From Sphaeroforma sirkka (Eukaryota; Opisthokonta; Ichthyosporea; Ichthyophonida): a DNA stretch of 60,000 nucleotides. Both the position numbers and the translations under genes were made by a program. A model generated the notes under the pieces. The model did not search any database. It was not told the origin of the DNA and worked only from the letters and a program-made list of their open reading frames with translations. The stretch spans positions 97,501 through 157,500 of the forward strand of contig LUCW03000150.1 in NCBI GenBank assembly GCA_001586965.3. The letters are read 5' to 3'. Positions 35,901 through 50,404 of the stretch are shown here, in pieces; within the stretch, counting starts at the first letter, position 1; each line of letters begins with the position of its first letter.

Positions 35901-38900
35901 ATTGTAGTATGTCGACACGTTCAACCAATTGTAGTATGTCGACACGTTCCACCAATTGTAGTATGTCGACACGTTCAACCAATTGTAGTATGTCGACACG
36001 TTCAACCAATTGTAGTATGTCAACACGTTAACCAACCAATTGTAGTATGTCAACACGTTCAACCAATTGTAGTATGTCGACACGTTCAACCAATTGTAGT
36101 ATGTCGACACGTTCAACCAATCAACCAATTGTAGTATGTCGACACGTCAACCACGTATCAACGTTCCAATTGTAGTATGTCGACACGTTCAACCAATTGT
36201 AGTATGTCAACACGTTCAACCAATTGTAGTATGTCGACACGTTCAACCAATTGTAGTATGTCAACACGTTCAAATTGTAGTATGTCAACACGTTTCACCC
36301 ATTGTAGTATGTCGACAAATTCAACCAATTTCAGTATGTTGACACGTTCAACCAATTGTAGTATGTCGACACGTTCAACCAATTGCAGTATGTTGACACG
36401 TTCAACCAATTGTCGTACGACGACACGTTGAAACAAGTGTAGTATGTCAACACGTTAAACCAATTGTAGTATGTCAACACGTTCAACCAATTGTAGTATG
36501 TCGACACGTTCCACCAATTGTAGTATGTCGACACGTTCAACCAATTGTAGTATATCAACACGTTCAACCAATTGTAGTATGTCAACACGTTCCACCCAAT
36601 TGTAGTATGTCGACAAATTCAACCAATTTCAGTATGTCGACACGTTCAACCAATTGTAGTATGTCGACACGTTCAACCAATTCAATGTCCACACGTTGTT
36701 GTGTGACACGTTCAACCAATTGTCGTATGTCGACACGTTGAAACCAAGTGTAGTATGTCAACACGTTCAACCAATTGTAGTATGTCAACACGTTCAACAA
36801 ATTGTAGTATGGTCGACACGTACAATCAATTGCAGTATGTCGACACGTTCAACCAATTGCTGTTTGTCAACGTAGAACGCAATTGTAGTATGTCGACACG
36901 TTAAACCAATTGTAGTATGTCACACACGTATCAACAAATTGTAGTATGTCAACACGTTCCACCAATTCAGTATGTCGACAATTTCAACCAATTGCAGTAT
37001 GTTGACACGTTCAACCAAGTGCAGCAGTATGACGACACAATCAACCAATTGCAGTATGTCGACAAGTACAACCAATTGTAGTATGTCAACACGTTCAACC
37101 AATTGTAGTAAGTCGACGCAATCAACCAATTGCAGTATGTCAACACGTTCAACCAATTGTAGTAAGTCGACACAATCAACCAATTGCAGTATGTCGACAC
37201 GTACAACCAATTGTAGTATATCGACACGTTCAACCAATTGCAGTTTGTCGACACGTAGAACGAATTGTCGTATGTCGACACGTTGAAACAAGTGTAGTAT
37301 GTCGACACATTCAACCAATTGTTGTATGTCGACACGTTCAACCAATTGTAGTAAGTCGAAACAATCAACCAATTGCAGTATGTCAACACGTTCAACCAAT
37401 TGTAGTATGTCGACACAATCAACCAATTGTAGTATGTCGACAAGTACAACCAATTGTAGTATGTCAACACGTTCAACCAATTGTAGTAAGTCGAAACAAT
37501 CAACCAATTGCAGTATGTCAACACGTTCAACCAATTGTAGTAAGTCGACACAATCAACCAATTCAGTATGTCGACACGTACAACCAATTGTAGTATGTCA
37601 ACACGTTCAACCAATTGTAGTATGTCAACACGTTCAACCAATTGTAGTATGTCGACACACGTTCAACCACCAGTATGTCGACACGTTCAACCAATTGTAG
37701 TATGTCGACACGACACGAAACCAATTTAGTATGTCAACACGTTCAACCAATTGTAGTATGTCAACACGTTCAACCAATTGTAGTATGTCGACACGTTCCA
37801 CCAATTGTAGTATGTCGACAAATTCAACCAATTGTAGTATGTCAACACGTTCAACCAATTGTAGTATGTCACACGTTCCACCCATTGTAGTATGTCGACA
37901 CGTTAGTATGTCGACACGTTCAACCAATTGTAGTATGTCGACAAATTCAACCAATTGCAGTATGTTGACACGTTCAACCAATTGTCGTATGTCGACACGT
38001 TCAACCAATTGTAGTATGTCAACACGTTCAACCAATTGTAGTATGTCAACACGTACAACCAATTGTAGTATGTCGACACGTTCAACCAATTGCAGTATGT
38101 CGACACGTTCAACCAATTGCTGTATGTCGACACGTTAGAACCATTGTAGTATGTCGACACGTTAAACCAATTGTAGTATGTCAACACGTACAACCAATTG
38201 TAGTATGTCAACACGTTCAACCAATTGTAGTATGTCGACAATTTCAACCAATTGCAGTATGTTGACACGTTCAACCAAGTGTAGTATGTCGACACAATCA
38301 ACCAATTGTAGTATGTCGACACGTTCAACCAATTGTAGTATGTCGACACGTTCAACCAATTGTAGTATGTCGACACGTTCAACCAATTGTAGTATGTCAA
38401 CACGTTCAACCAATTGTAGTATGTCGACACGTTCAACCAATTGTAGTATGTCGACACGTTCAACCAATTGTAGTATGTCGACAATTCAACCAATTGCAGT
38501 ATGTCGACACGTTCAACCAAGTATGTAGTATGTCAGTATGTCGACACATTCAACCAATTGTAGTATGTCGACACGTTCAACCAATTGTAGTATGTCGACA
38601 CGTTCAACCAATTGTAGTATGTCGACACGTTCAACCAATTGTAGTATGTCGACACGTTCAACCAATTGTAGTATGTCGACACGTACAACAATTGTAGTAT
38701 GTCAACACGTTCAACCAATTGTAGTATGTCGACACGTTCAACCAATTGTAGTATGTCGACACGTTCAACCAATTGTAGTATGTCGACACGTTCAACCAAT
38801 TGTAGTATGTCGACACGTTCAACCATTGTAGTATGTCGACACAATTCAACCAATTGCAGTATGTCGACACGTTCAACCAATTCAACCAATTGCAGTATGT

Positions 38901-41900
38901 CGACACGTTCAACCAATTGTAGTATGTCAACACGTTCAACCAATTGTAGTATGTCAACACGTTCAACCAATTGTAGTATGTCGACAATTTCAACCAATTG
39001 CAGTATGTTGACACGTTCAACCAATTGCAGTATGTCGACACGTTCAACCAATTGCAGTAGTATGTCGACACGTTCAACCAATTGTAGTATGTCAACACGT
39101 TCAACCAATTGTAGTAAGTCGACACGTTCAACCAATTGTAGTATGTCAACACGTTCAACCAATTGTAGTAAGTCGACACAATCAACCAATTGCAGTATGT
39201 CGACACGTTACAACCAATTGTAGTATGTCGACACGTTCACAAATTGCAGTTTGTCGACACGTAGAACGAATTGTCGTATGTCGACACGTTGAACCAATTG
39301 TAGTATGTCGACACGACACATTCAACCAATTGTAGTATGTCGACACGTTCAACCAATTGTAGTATGTCGAACACGTTCAACCAATTGCAGTATGTCGACA
39401 CGTTCAACCAATTGTAGTATGTCGACACGTTCAACCAATTGCAGTATGTCGACACGTTCAACCAATTGTAGTATGTCGACACGTTCAACCAATTGTAGTA
39501 TGTCGTCAACACGTTCAACCAATTGTAGTATGTCGACACGTTCAACCAATTGTAGTATGTCGACACGTTCAACCAATTGTGTAGTATGTCAACACGTTCA
39601 ACCAATTGTAGTATGTCGACACGTTCAACCAATTGTAGTATGTCGACACGTTCAACCAATTGTTTGTCAGTATGTCAACCAACAGTAACACACGTTCAAC
39701 CAATTGTAGTATGTCGACGACACAATTCAACCAATTGCAGTATGTCGACACGTTCAACCAATTGTAGTATGTCGACACGTTCAACCAGTATGTCGACACA
39801 AACCAATTGTAGTATGTCGACACGTTCAACCAATTGTAGTATGTCGACACGTTCAACCAATTGTAGTATGTCGACACGTTCAACCAATTGTAGTATGTCG
39901 ACACGTTCAACCAATTGTAGTATGTCAACACGTTCAACCAATTGTAGTATGTCGACACGTTCAACCAATTGTAGTATGTCGACACGTTCAACCAATTGTA
40001 GTATGTCGACACGTTCAACCAATTGTAGTATGTTGACACGTTCAACCAATTGTAGTATGTCGACACGTTCAACCAATTGCAGTATGTCAACACGTTCAAC
40101 CAATTGTAGTATGTCACACGTATGTCGACACGTTCAACCAATTGTAGTATGTCACGACAACCAATTGTAGTATGTCGACACAATCAACCAATTGTAGTAT
40201 GTCGACACGTTCAACCAATTGTAGTATGTCGACACGTTCAACCAATTGTAGTATGTCGACACGTTCAACCAATTGTAGTATGTCGACACGTTCAACCAAT
40301 TGTAGTATGTCAACACGTTCAACCAATTGTAGTATGTCGACACGTTCAACCAATTGCAGTATGTATGACATGACGACGTTCAACCAATTGTAGTATGTCG
40401 ACACGTTCAACCAATTGTAGTATGTCAACACGTTCAACCAATTGTAGTATGTCGACACGTTCAACCAATTGCAGTATGTCAACACGTTCAACCAATTGTA
40501 GTATGTCGACACGTTCAACCAATTGCAGTATGTCGACACGTACAACCAATTGTAGTATGTCGACACGTTCAACCAAGTTTGTGTATTGTATGTCGACACG
40601 TTCAAACAAGTGTAGTATGTCGACACATTCAACCAATTGTAGTATGTCGACACGTTCAACCAATTGTAGTATGTCGACACGTTCAACCAATTGCAGTATG
40701 TCAACACGTTCAACCAATTGTAGTGTGTCGACGACACGTTCAACCAATTGTAGTATGTCGACACGTCAACCAATTGTAGTATGTCAACACGTTCAACCAA
40801 TTGTAGTATGTCGACACGTTCAACCAATTGTAGTATGTCGACACGTTCAACCAATTGTAGTATGTCAACACGTTCAACCAATTGTAGTATGTCGACACGT
40901 TCAACCAATTGTAGTATGTCGACACGTTCAACCAATTGTAGTATGTCGACACGTTCAACCAATTGTAGTATGTCGACAAATTCAACCAATTGCAGTATGT
41001 TGACACGTTCAACCAATTGTCGTATGTCGACACGTTCAAACAATTGTAGTATGTCAACACGTTAAACCAATTGTAGTATGTCAACACGTACAACAAATTG
41101 TAGTATGTCGACACGTTCAACCAATTGCAGTATGTCGACACGTTCAACCAATTGCTGTATGTCGACACGTTCAACGCAATTGTAGTATGTCGACACGTTA
41201 AACCAATTGTAGTATGTCAACACGTACAACAAATTGTAGTATGTCAACACGTTCCACCAATTGTAGTATGTCGACAATTTCAACCAATTGCAGTATGTTG
41301 ACACGTTCAACCAAGTGCAGTATGTCGACACAATCAACCAATTGCAGTATGTCGACACGTTCAACCAATTGTAGTATGTCAACACGTTCAACCAATTTGT
41401 AGTAAGTCGACGCAATCAACCAATTGCAGTATGTCAACACGTTCAACCAATTGTAGTAAGTCGACACAATCAACCAATTGCAGTATGTCGACACGTACAA
41501 TCAATTGTAGTATATCGACACGTTCAACCAATTGCAGTTTGTCGACACGTAGAACGAATTGTCGTATGTCGACACGTTGAAACAAGTGTAGTATGTCGAC
41601 ACATTCAACCAATTGTTGTATGTCGACACGTTCAACCAATTGTAGTAAGTCGAAACAATCAACCAATTGCAGTATGTCAACACGTTCAACCAATTGTAGT
41701 ATGTCGACACGTTCAACCAATTGTAGTATGTCGACACGTACAACCAATTGTAGTATGTCAACACGTTCAACCAATTGTAGTATGTCGACAACGTTCAACC
41801 AATTGTAGTGTGTCGACACGTTCAACCAATTGTAGTATGTCGACACGTTCAACCAATTGTAGTTGTCAACACGTTCAACCAATTGTAGTATGTCGACACG

Positions 41901-44900
41901 TTCAACCAATTGCAGTATGTCAACACGTTCAACCAATTGTAGTATGTCGACACGTTCAACCAATTGTAGTATGTCGACGACGTTCAACCAATTGTAGTAT
42001 GTCGACACACGTTCAACCAATTGTAGTATGTCGACACGTTCAACCAATTGTAGTATGTCGACACGACACGTTCAACGTTCAACCAATTGTAGTATGTCGA
42101 CACGTTCAACCAATTGTAGTATGTCGACACGTTCAACCAATTTGTAGTATGTCGACACGTTCAACCAATTGTAGTATGTCAACACGTTCCACCAATTGTA
42201 GTATGTCGACACAATCAACCAATTTGCAGTATGTCGACACGTTCAACCAATTGTAGTATGTCGACACGTTCAACCAATTGTAGTATGTCGACACGTTCAA
42301 CCAATTGTAGTATGTCGACACGTTCAACCAATTGTAGTATGTCGACACGTTCAACCAATTGTAGTATGTCGTCACGTTCAACCAATTGTAGTATGTCGAC
42401 ACGTTCAACCAATTGTAGTATGTCGACACGTTCAACCAATTGTAGTATGTCGACACGTTCAACCAATTGTAGTATGTCGACACGTTCAACCAATTGTAGT
42501 ATGTCGACACGTTCAACCAATTGTAGTATGTCTCAACACGTTCAACCAATTCAGTATGTCAACACGTTCAACCAATTGTAGTATGTCGACACGTTCAACC
42601 AATTGTAGTATGTCGACACGTTCAACCAATTGTAGTATGTCAACACGTCAACCAATTGTAGTATGTCAACACGTTCAACCAATTGTAGTATGTCAACACG
42701 TTCAACCAATTGTAGTATGTCGACACGTTCAACCAATTGTAGTATGTCGACACGTTCAACCAATTGCAGTATGTCGACACGTTCAACCAATTGTAGTATG
42801 TCGACACGTTCAACCAATTGTAGTATGTCGACACGTTCAACCAATTGTAGTATGTCAACACGTTCAAACAACCAGTATGTCAACACGTTCAACCAATTGT
42901 AGTATGTCAACACGTTCAACCAAATTGTAGTATGTCGACACGTTCAACCAATTGCAGTATGTCGACACGTTCAATGTATGTCAACACGTTGAACAATGTC
43001 AACGTTGACACCAATTGTAGTATGTCGACACGTTCAACCAATTGTAGTATGTCGACACGTCAACCAATTGTAGTATGTCGACACGTTCAATTGTTGTAGT
43101 ATGTCGACACAATCAACCAATTGTAGTATGTCGACACGTTCAACCAATTGTAGTATGTCGACACGTTCAACCAATTGTAGTATGTCAACACGTTCAACCA
43201 ATTGTAGTATGTCACACGTTCCACCAATTGTAGTATGTCGACAAATTCAACCAATTGCAGTATGTTGACACGTTCAACCAATTGTAGTATGTCGACACGT
43301 TCAACCAATTGTAGTATGTGACACGACACGTTCAACCAATTGTAGTATGTCGACACGTTCAACCAATTTGTAGTATGTCGACACGTTCAACCAATTGTAG
43401 TATGTCGACACGTTCAACCAATTGTAGTATGTCGACACGTTCAACCAATGTAGTATGTCGACACGTTCAACCAATTGTAGTATGTCGACACGTTCAACCA
43501 ATTGTAGTATGTCGACACGTTCAACCAATTGTAGTATGTCGACACGTTCAACCAATTGTAGTATGTCAACACGTTCAACCAATTGTAGTATGTCGACACG
43601 TTCAACCAATTGCAGTAGTATTGTAGTATGTCGACACGTTCAACCAATTGTAGTATGTCAACACGTTCAACCAATTGTAGTATGTCGACACGTTCAACCA
43701 ATTGCAGTATGTCGACACGTTCAACCAATTTGTAGTATGTCGACACGTTCAACCAATTGTAGTATGTCGACACGTTCAACCAATTGTAGTATGTCGACAC
43801 GTTCAACCAATTGTAGTATGTCGACACGTTCAACCAATTTGTAGTCGACACGTTCAACCAATTGTAGTATGTCAACACGTTCAACCAATTGTAGTATGTC
43901 GACACGTTTCAACCAATTGTAGTATGTCGACACGTTCAACCAATTGCAGTATGTCGACGTTCAACCAATTGTAGTATGTCGACACGTTCAACCAATTGTA
44001 GTATGTCGACACGTTCAACCACGTATGTCGACACGTACAACCAATTGTAGTATGTCGACACGTTCCACCAATTGTAGTATGTCGACACGTTCAACCAATT
44101 GTAGTATGTCAACACGTTCAACCAATTGTAGTATGTCAACACGTTCCACCATTGTAGTATGTCGACACGTTCAACCAATTGTAGTATGTCAACACGTTCA
44201 ACCAATTGTAGTATGTCGACACGTTCAACCAATTGTAGTATGTCGACACGTTACATTGTGTAGTATGTCGACACGTTCAACCAATTGTAGTATGTCGACA
44301 CGTTCAACCAATTGTAGTATGTCGACACGTTCAACCAATTGTAGTATGTCGACACGTTCAACCAATTGTAGTATGTCGACACGTTCAACCAATTGTAGTG
44401 TCAACACGTTCAACCAATTTGTAGTATGTCGACACGTTCAACCAATTGTAGTATGTCGACACGTTCAACCAATTGCAGTATGTCGACACGTTCAACCAAT
44501 TTGCAGTATGTCGACACGTAGAACGCATTGTCGTATGTCGACACGTTAAACCAATTGTAGTATGTCAACACGTACAACCAATTGTAGTATGTCAACACGT
44601 TCCAACCAATTGTAGTATGTCGACAATTTCAACCAATTGCAGTATGTTGACACGTTCAACCAAGTGCAGCATGACGACACAATCAACCAATTGCAGTATG
44701 TCGACAAGTACAACCAATTGTAGTATGTCAACACGTTCAACCAATTGTAGTAAGTCGACGCAATCAACCAATTGCAGTATGTCAACACGTTCAACCAATT
44801 GTAGTAAGTCGACACAATCAACCAATTGCAGTATGTCGACACGTACAATCAATTGTAGTATATCGACACGTTCAACCAATTGCAGTTTGTCGACACGTAG

Positions 44901-47900
44901 AACGAATTGTCGTATGTCGACACGTTGAAACAAGTGTAGTATGTCGACACATTCAACCAATTGTTGTATGTCGACACGTTCAACCAATTGTAGTAAGTCG
45001 AAACAATCAACCAATTGCAGTATGTCAACACGTTCAACCAATTGTAGTATGTCGACACAATCAACCAATTGTAGTATGTCGACACGTACAACCAATTGTA
45101 GTATATCAACACGTTCAACCAATTGTAGTATGTCAACACGTTCCACCCATTGTAGTATGTCGACAAATTCAACCAATTTCAGTATGTTGACACGTTCAAC
45201 CAATTGTAGTATGTCGACAAATTCAACCAATTGCAGTATGTTGACACGTTCAACCAATTGTCGTACGTCGACACGTTGAAACAAGTGTAGTATGTCAACA
45301 CGTTAAACCAATTGTAGTATGTCAACACGTACAACAAATTGTAGTATGTCGACACGTTCAACCAATTGTAGTATGTCAACACGTTCCACCAATTGTAGTA
45401 TGTCGACACAATCAACCAATTGTAGTATATCGACACGTTCAACCAACTTTACTATGTCAACACGTTACACCAATTGTAGTATGTTAACACGTCCAACCAA
45501 TTGTAGTATGTCGACACGTTAAACCAATTGCAGAATGTCAACACGTACAAAAAAATTGTAGTATCTCGACATGTTCAACCAATTGTAGTATGTCAACACG
45601 TTCCACCAATTGTAGTATGTCGACACGTTCAACAATTGATTGTAGTATGTCAACACGTTCAACCAATTGTAGTATGTCAACACGTTCCACCCATTGTAGT
45701 ATGTCGACAAATTCAACCAATTTCAGTATGTTGACACGTTCAACCAATTGTAGTATGTCGACAAATTCAACCAATTGCAGTATGTTGACACGTTCAACCA
45801 ATTGTCGTACGACGACACGTTCAAACAAGTGTAGTATGTCAACACGTTAAACCAATTGTAGTATGTCAACACGTTCAACCAATTGTAGTATGTCGACACG
45901 TTCCACCAATTGTAGTATGTCGACAAATTCAACCAATTGTAGTATATCAACACGTTCAACCAATTAGTAGTATGTCAACACGTTCCACCCATTGTAGTAT
46001 GTCGACAAATTCAAACAATTTCAGTATGTTGACACGTTCAATCAATTGTAGTTTGTCGACAAATTCAACCAATTGCAGTATGTTGACACGTTCAACCAAT
46101 TGTCCGTACGTCGACACGTTGAAACAAGTGTAGTATGTCAACACGTTAAACCAATTGTAGTATGTCAACACGTACAACAAATTGTAGTATGTCGACACGT
46201 ATAATCAATTGCAGTATGTCAACACGTTCAACCAATTGCTGTATGTCGACACGTAGAACGCATTGTCGTATGTCGACACGTTAAACCAATTGTAATATGT
46301 CAACACGTACAACAAATTGTAGTATGTCAACACGTTCCACCAATTGTAGTATGTCGACACAATTTCAACCAATTGCAGTATGTTGACACGTTCAACCAAG
46401 TGCAGCATGACGACACAATCAACCAATTGCAGTATGTCGACAAGTACAACCAATTGTAGTATGTCAACACGTTCAACCAATTGTAGTAAGTCGACGCAAT
46501 CAACCAATTGCAGTATGTCAACACGTTCAACCAATTGTAGTAAGTCGACACAATCAACCAATTGCAGTATGTCGACACGTACAATCAATTGTAGTATATC
46601 GACACGTTCAACCAATTGCAGTTTGTCGACACGTAGAACGAATTGTCGTATGTCGACACGTTGAAACAAGTTTAGTATGTCGACACATTCAACCAATTGT
46701 TGTATGTCGACACGTTCAACCAATTGTAGTAAGTCGAAACAATCAACCAATTGCAGTATGTCAACACGTTCAACCAATTGTAGTATGTCGACACAATCAA
46801 CCAATTGCAGTATGTCGACAAGTACAACCAATTGTAGTATGTCAACACGTTCAACCAATTGTAGTAAGTCGAAACAATCAACCAATTGCAGTATGTCAAC
46901 ACGTTCAACCAATTGTAGTAAGTCGACACAATCAACCAATTGCAGTATGTCGACAAGTACAACCAATTGTAGTATGTCAACACGTTCAACCAATTGTAGT
47001 AAGTCAACACGTACAACAAATTGTAGTATGTCGACACGTAAAACCAATTGTAGAATGTCAACACGTTCAACCAATTGTAGTATATCGACACGTTCAACAA
47101 ACTTGACTATGTCAACACGTTACACCAATGGTAGTATGTCGACACAATCAACCAATTGCAGTATGTCGACAAGTACAACCAATTGCAGTAGGTCAACACG
47201 TCCAACCAATTGTAGTATATCGACACAATAAACCAATTGAAGTATCTCGACACGTTAGTTGTGTATGTCGACATGTTCAACCAATAGTAGTATGCCGTCA
47301 CGTTCAACCAATTGCAGTATGTCGGCACGTACAACCAATTGTAGTATGTCGGCACGTTCAACCAATTGTAGTATGTCGACACGATCAACCAATTGCAGTA
47401 TGTCGACAAGTACAACCAATTGTAGTATGTCAACACGTTCAACCAATTGTAGTAAGTCGAAACAATCAACCAATTGCAGTATGTCAACACGTTCAACCAA
47501 TTGTAGTATGTCGACACGTTTAACAAATTGTAGTATATCAACACGTTCAACCAATTGTAGTATGTCAACACGTTCCACCCATTGTAGTATGTCGACAAAT
47601 TCAACCAATTTCAGTAGTATGTTGACACGTTCAACCAATTGTAGTATGTCGACAAATTCAACCAATTGCAGTATGTTGACACGTTCAACCAATTGTCGTA
47701 CGTCGACACGTTGAAACAAATGTAATATGTCAACACGTTAAACCAATTGTAGTATGTCAACACGTACAACAAATTGTAGTATGTCGACACGTGAAACCAA
47801 TTGTAGAATGTCAACACTTACAAAAAATTGTAGTATGTCGACACAATCAACCAATTGTAGAATACCGACACGTTCAACCAATTGTAGTATATCGACACGT

Positions 47901-50232
47901 TCAACCAACTTTACTATGTCAACACGTTCCACCAATTGTAGTATGTCGACACAATCAACCAATTGCAGTATGTCGACAAGTACAATCAATTGTAGTATGT
48001 CAACACGATCAAACAATTGTAGTATGTCGACACAATCAACCAATTGCAGTATATCAACACGTACAACCAATTGTAGTATGTCAACACGTTCCACTCATTG
48101 TAGTATGTCGACATATTCAACCAATTGCAGTATGTTGACACGTTCAACCAATTGTAGTACGTCGACACAATCAACCAATTGCAGTATGTCGACACGTTGA
48201 AACAAGTGTAGTATGTTGACACATTCAACCAATTACTGTATGTCGACACGTTTAACCAATTGTAGTATGTCAACACGATAAACAAATTGTAGGATTTCGA
48301 CACAATCAACCAATTGTAGTATGTCAACACGATCAAACAATTGTAATATGTCGACACAATCAACCAATTGCAGTATGTCAACACGTACAACCAATTGTAG
48401 TATGTCAACACGTTCCACCCATTGTAGTATGTCGACACGTTGAAACAAGTATGGTATGTCGACACTTTGAAACAAGTATGGTACGTCGACACATTCAACC
48501 AATTGTAGTATGTCGACACATTCAACCAATTGCAGTATGTCGGTACGTACAACCAATTGTAGTATGTCGACACGTTCAACCAATTGTAGTATGTCGACAC
48601 GATCAAACAATTGTAGTATGTCGACACAGTCAACCAATTGCAGTATGTCAACACGTTCAACCAATTGTAGTATGTCGACTCGTACAACAAATTGTAGTAT
48701 GCCGGCACGTTCAACCAATTGTAGTATGTCGACTCGTTCAACCAATTGTAGTATGCCAACACGATCAAACAATTGTAGTATGTCGACACAATCAACCAAT
48801 TGCAGTATGTCAACACGTTCAACCAATTGTAGTATGTCGACACGTACAACAAATTGTAGTATGCTGGCACGTTCAACCAATTGTAGTATGTCGACACGTT
48901 TAACCAGCTTTTCTATGTCAACACGTTCAGCAAATTGTAGTATGTCGACACGTTCAACCAATTGTAGTATGTCAACACGTTCAACCAATTGTAGTATGTC
49001 AACACGATCAAACAATTGTAGAATACCGAAACGTTCAACCAATTGTAGTATATCGACACGTTCAACCAACTTTACTATGTCAACACGTTCCACCAATTGT
49101 AGTATGTCGACACAATCAACCAATTGCAGTATGTCGACAAGTACAACCAATTGCAGTAGGTCAACACGTCCAACCAATTGTAGTATATCGACACAATAAA
49201 CCAATTGTAGTATCTCGACACGTTCAACCAATTGTATGTCGACATGTTCAACCAATTGTAGTATGCCGTCACGTTCAACCAAATGCAGTATGTCGGCACG
49301 TACAACCAATTGTAGTAGTAGTATGTCGACACGTTCAACCAATTGTAGTATGTCGACACTTACAAAAAATTGTAGTATGTCGACACAATCAACCAATTGT
49401 AGAATACCGACACGTTCAACCAATTGTAGTATATCGACACGTTCAACCAACTTTACTATGTCAACACGTTCCACCAATTGTAGTATGTCTACACAATCAA
49501 CCAATTGCAGTATGTCGACAAGTACAATCAATTGTAGTATGTCAACACGATCAAACAATTGTAGTATGTCGACACAATCAACCAATTGCAGTATGTCAAC
49601 ACGTACAACCAATTGTAGTATGTCAACACGTTCCACTCATTGTAGTATGTCGACATATTCAACCAATTGCAGTATGTTGACACGTTCAACCATTGTAGTA
49701 CGTACGTCGACATAATCAACCAATTGCAGTATGTCGACACGTTGAAACAAGTGTAGTATGTTGACACAATCAACCAATTGTTGTATGTCGACACGTTTAA
49801 CCAATTGTAGTATGTCAACACGATCAAACAATTGTAGGATTTCGACACAATCAACCAATTGTAGTATCTCGACACGTTCGACCAATTGTATGTCGACATG
49901 TTCAACCAATTGTAGTATGCCGGCACGTTCAACCAATTGCAATATGTCGACACATTCAACCAATTGTAGTATGTCGACACGTTCAACCAATTGTAGTATG
50001 TCGACACGTTCAACCAATTGTAGTAAGTCAACAAGTTCAATCAATTGTAGTATGTCGACACAATCAACCAATTGTTGTATGTCGACACGTTCAACCAATT
50101 GTAGTATGTCAACAAGTCCAACCAATTGTAGTGTGTCGACACAATCAACCAATTGTTGTATGTCGACACGTTCAACCAATTGTAGTATGTCAACAAGTTC
50201 AACCAATTGTAACTTGTCGATACGTTGCGTAT
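29990..50232 (+). repeat. 20-kb satellite array of a 27-bp unit, about 750 copies
   Basis: The consensus unit, read from one start, is 'atgtcgacacgttcaaccaa' followed by 'ttgtagt' (27 bp, about 41% GC). It contains GTCGAC, ACGT and CAATTG. The array is continuous from the first recognisable unit near 29996 to 'cttgtcgatacgttgcg' near 50230. The outer parts (about 30.0-35.4 and 44.5-50.2 kb) hold many shared variants: GTCAAC, GTTGAC, ttgCagt, cgtAcaac, acAatcaac, ccAcc, cgttAaacc, cgttGaaac. The middle is close to consensus. Two frames per strand lack stops in the consensus, giving long Ser/Thr/Asn/Cys or Val/Asp/Ile/Leu/Gln repeat ORFs. Variants such as cgttaaacc and cgttgaaac introduce stops every 60-470 codons on either strand, so I treat it as non-coding. 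Confidence 0.98.
35340..44500 (+). repeat. Homogenised, indel-bearing core of the 27-bp array
   Basis: Long runs of near-identical units (for example 38290-38470, 39800-40080, 42230-42530, 43450-43610) are broken by irregular insertions or deletions such as 'gtaagaacgtaagtcg' (35346), 'ccaaccaattgttccagtag' (35742), 'gtatgacatgacgacgttc' (40362), and a scrambled stretch at about 42970-43015. Such indels are much rarer in the flanks. Confidence 0.8.
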
Positions 50233-50404
50233 ACCCCAGTATGCAGCATACAGCGAGCTGACCTGAATTAAGATATCGAACATCAGGTGGAGACGCGCGA
50301 CAACTGTCTGCGGACTGGTCCTTTAGTGTATTATCATTCAGTAGTCAGCCGAGGCAAAATATTGATTTTTATACCAATGTTATATTTTCTTATTAAATCA
50401 TATC

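Noticed and set aside
30136..49715. Many ORFs with STRSTNCSM, VCRHVQPIV, VERVDILQL or VSTYYNWLN repeats
   Set aside because: They are the four open frames of the 27-bp satellite, broken by unit variants, with no start, splice or polyadenylation context.
29990..50232. CRISPR array
   Set aside because: The repeats are directly adjacent with no unique spacers, and the surroundings are eukaryotic.
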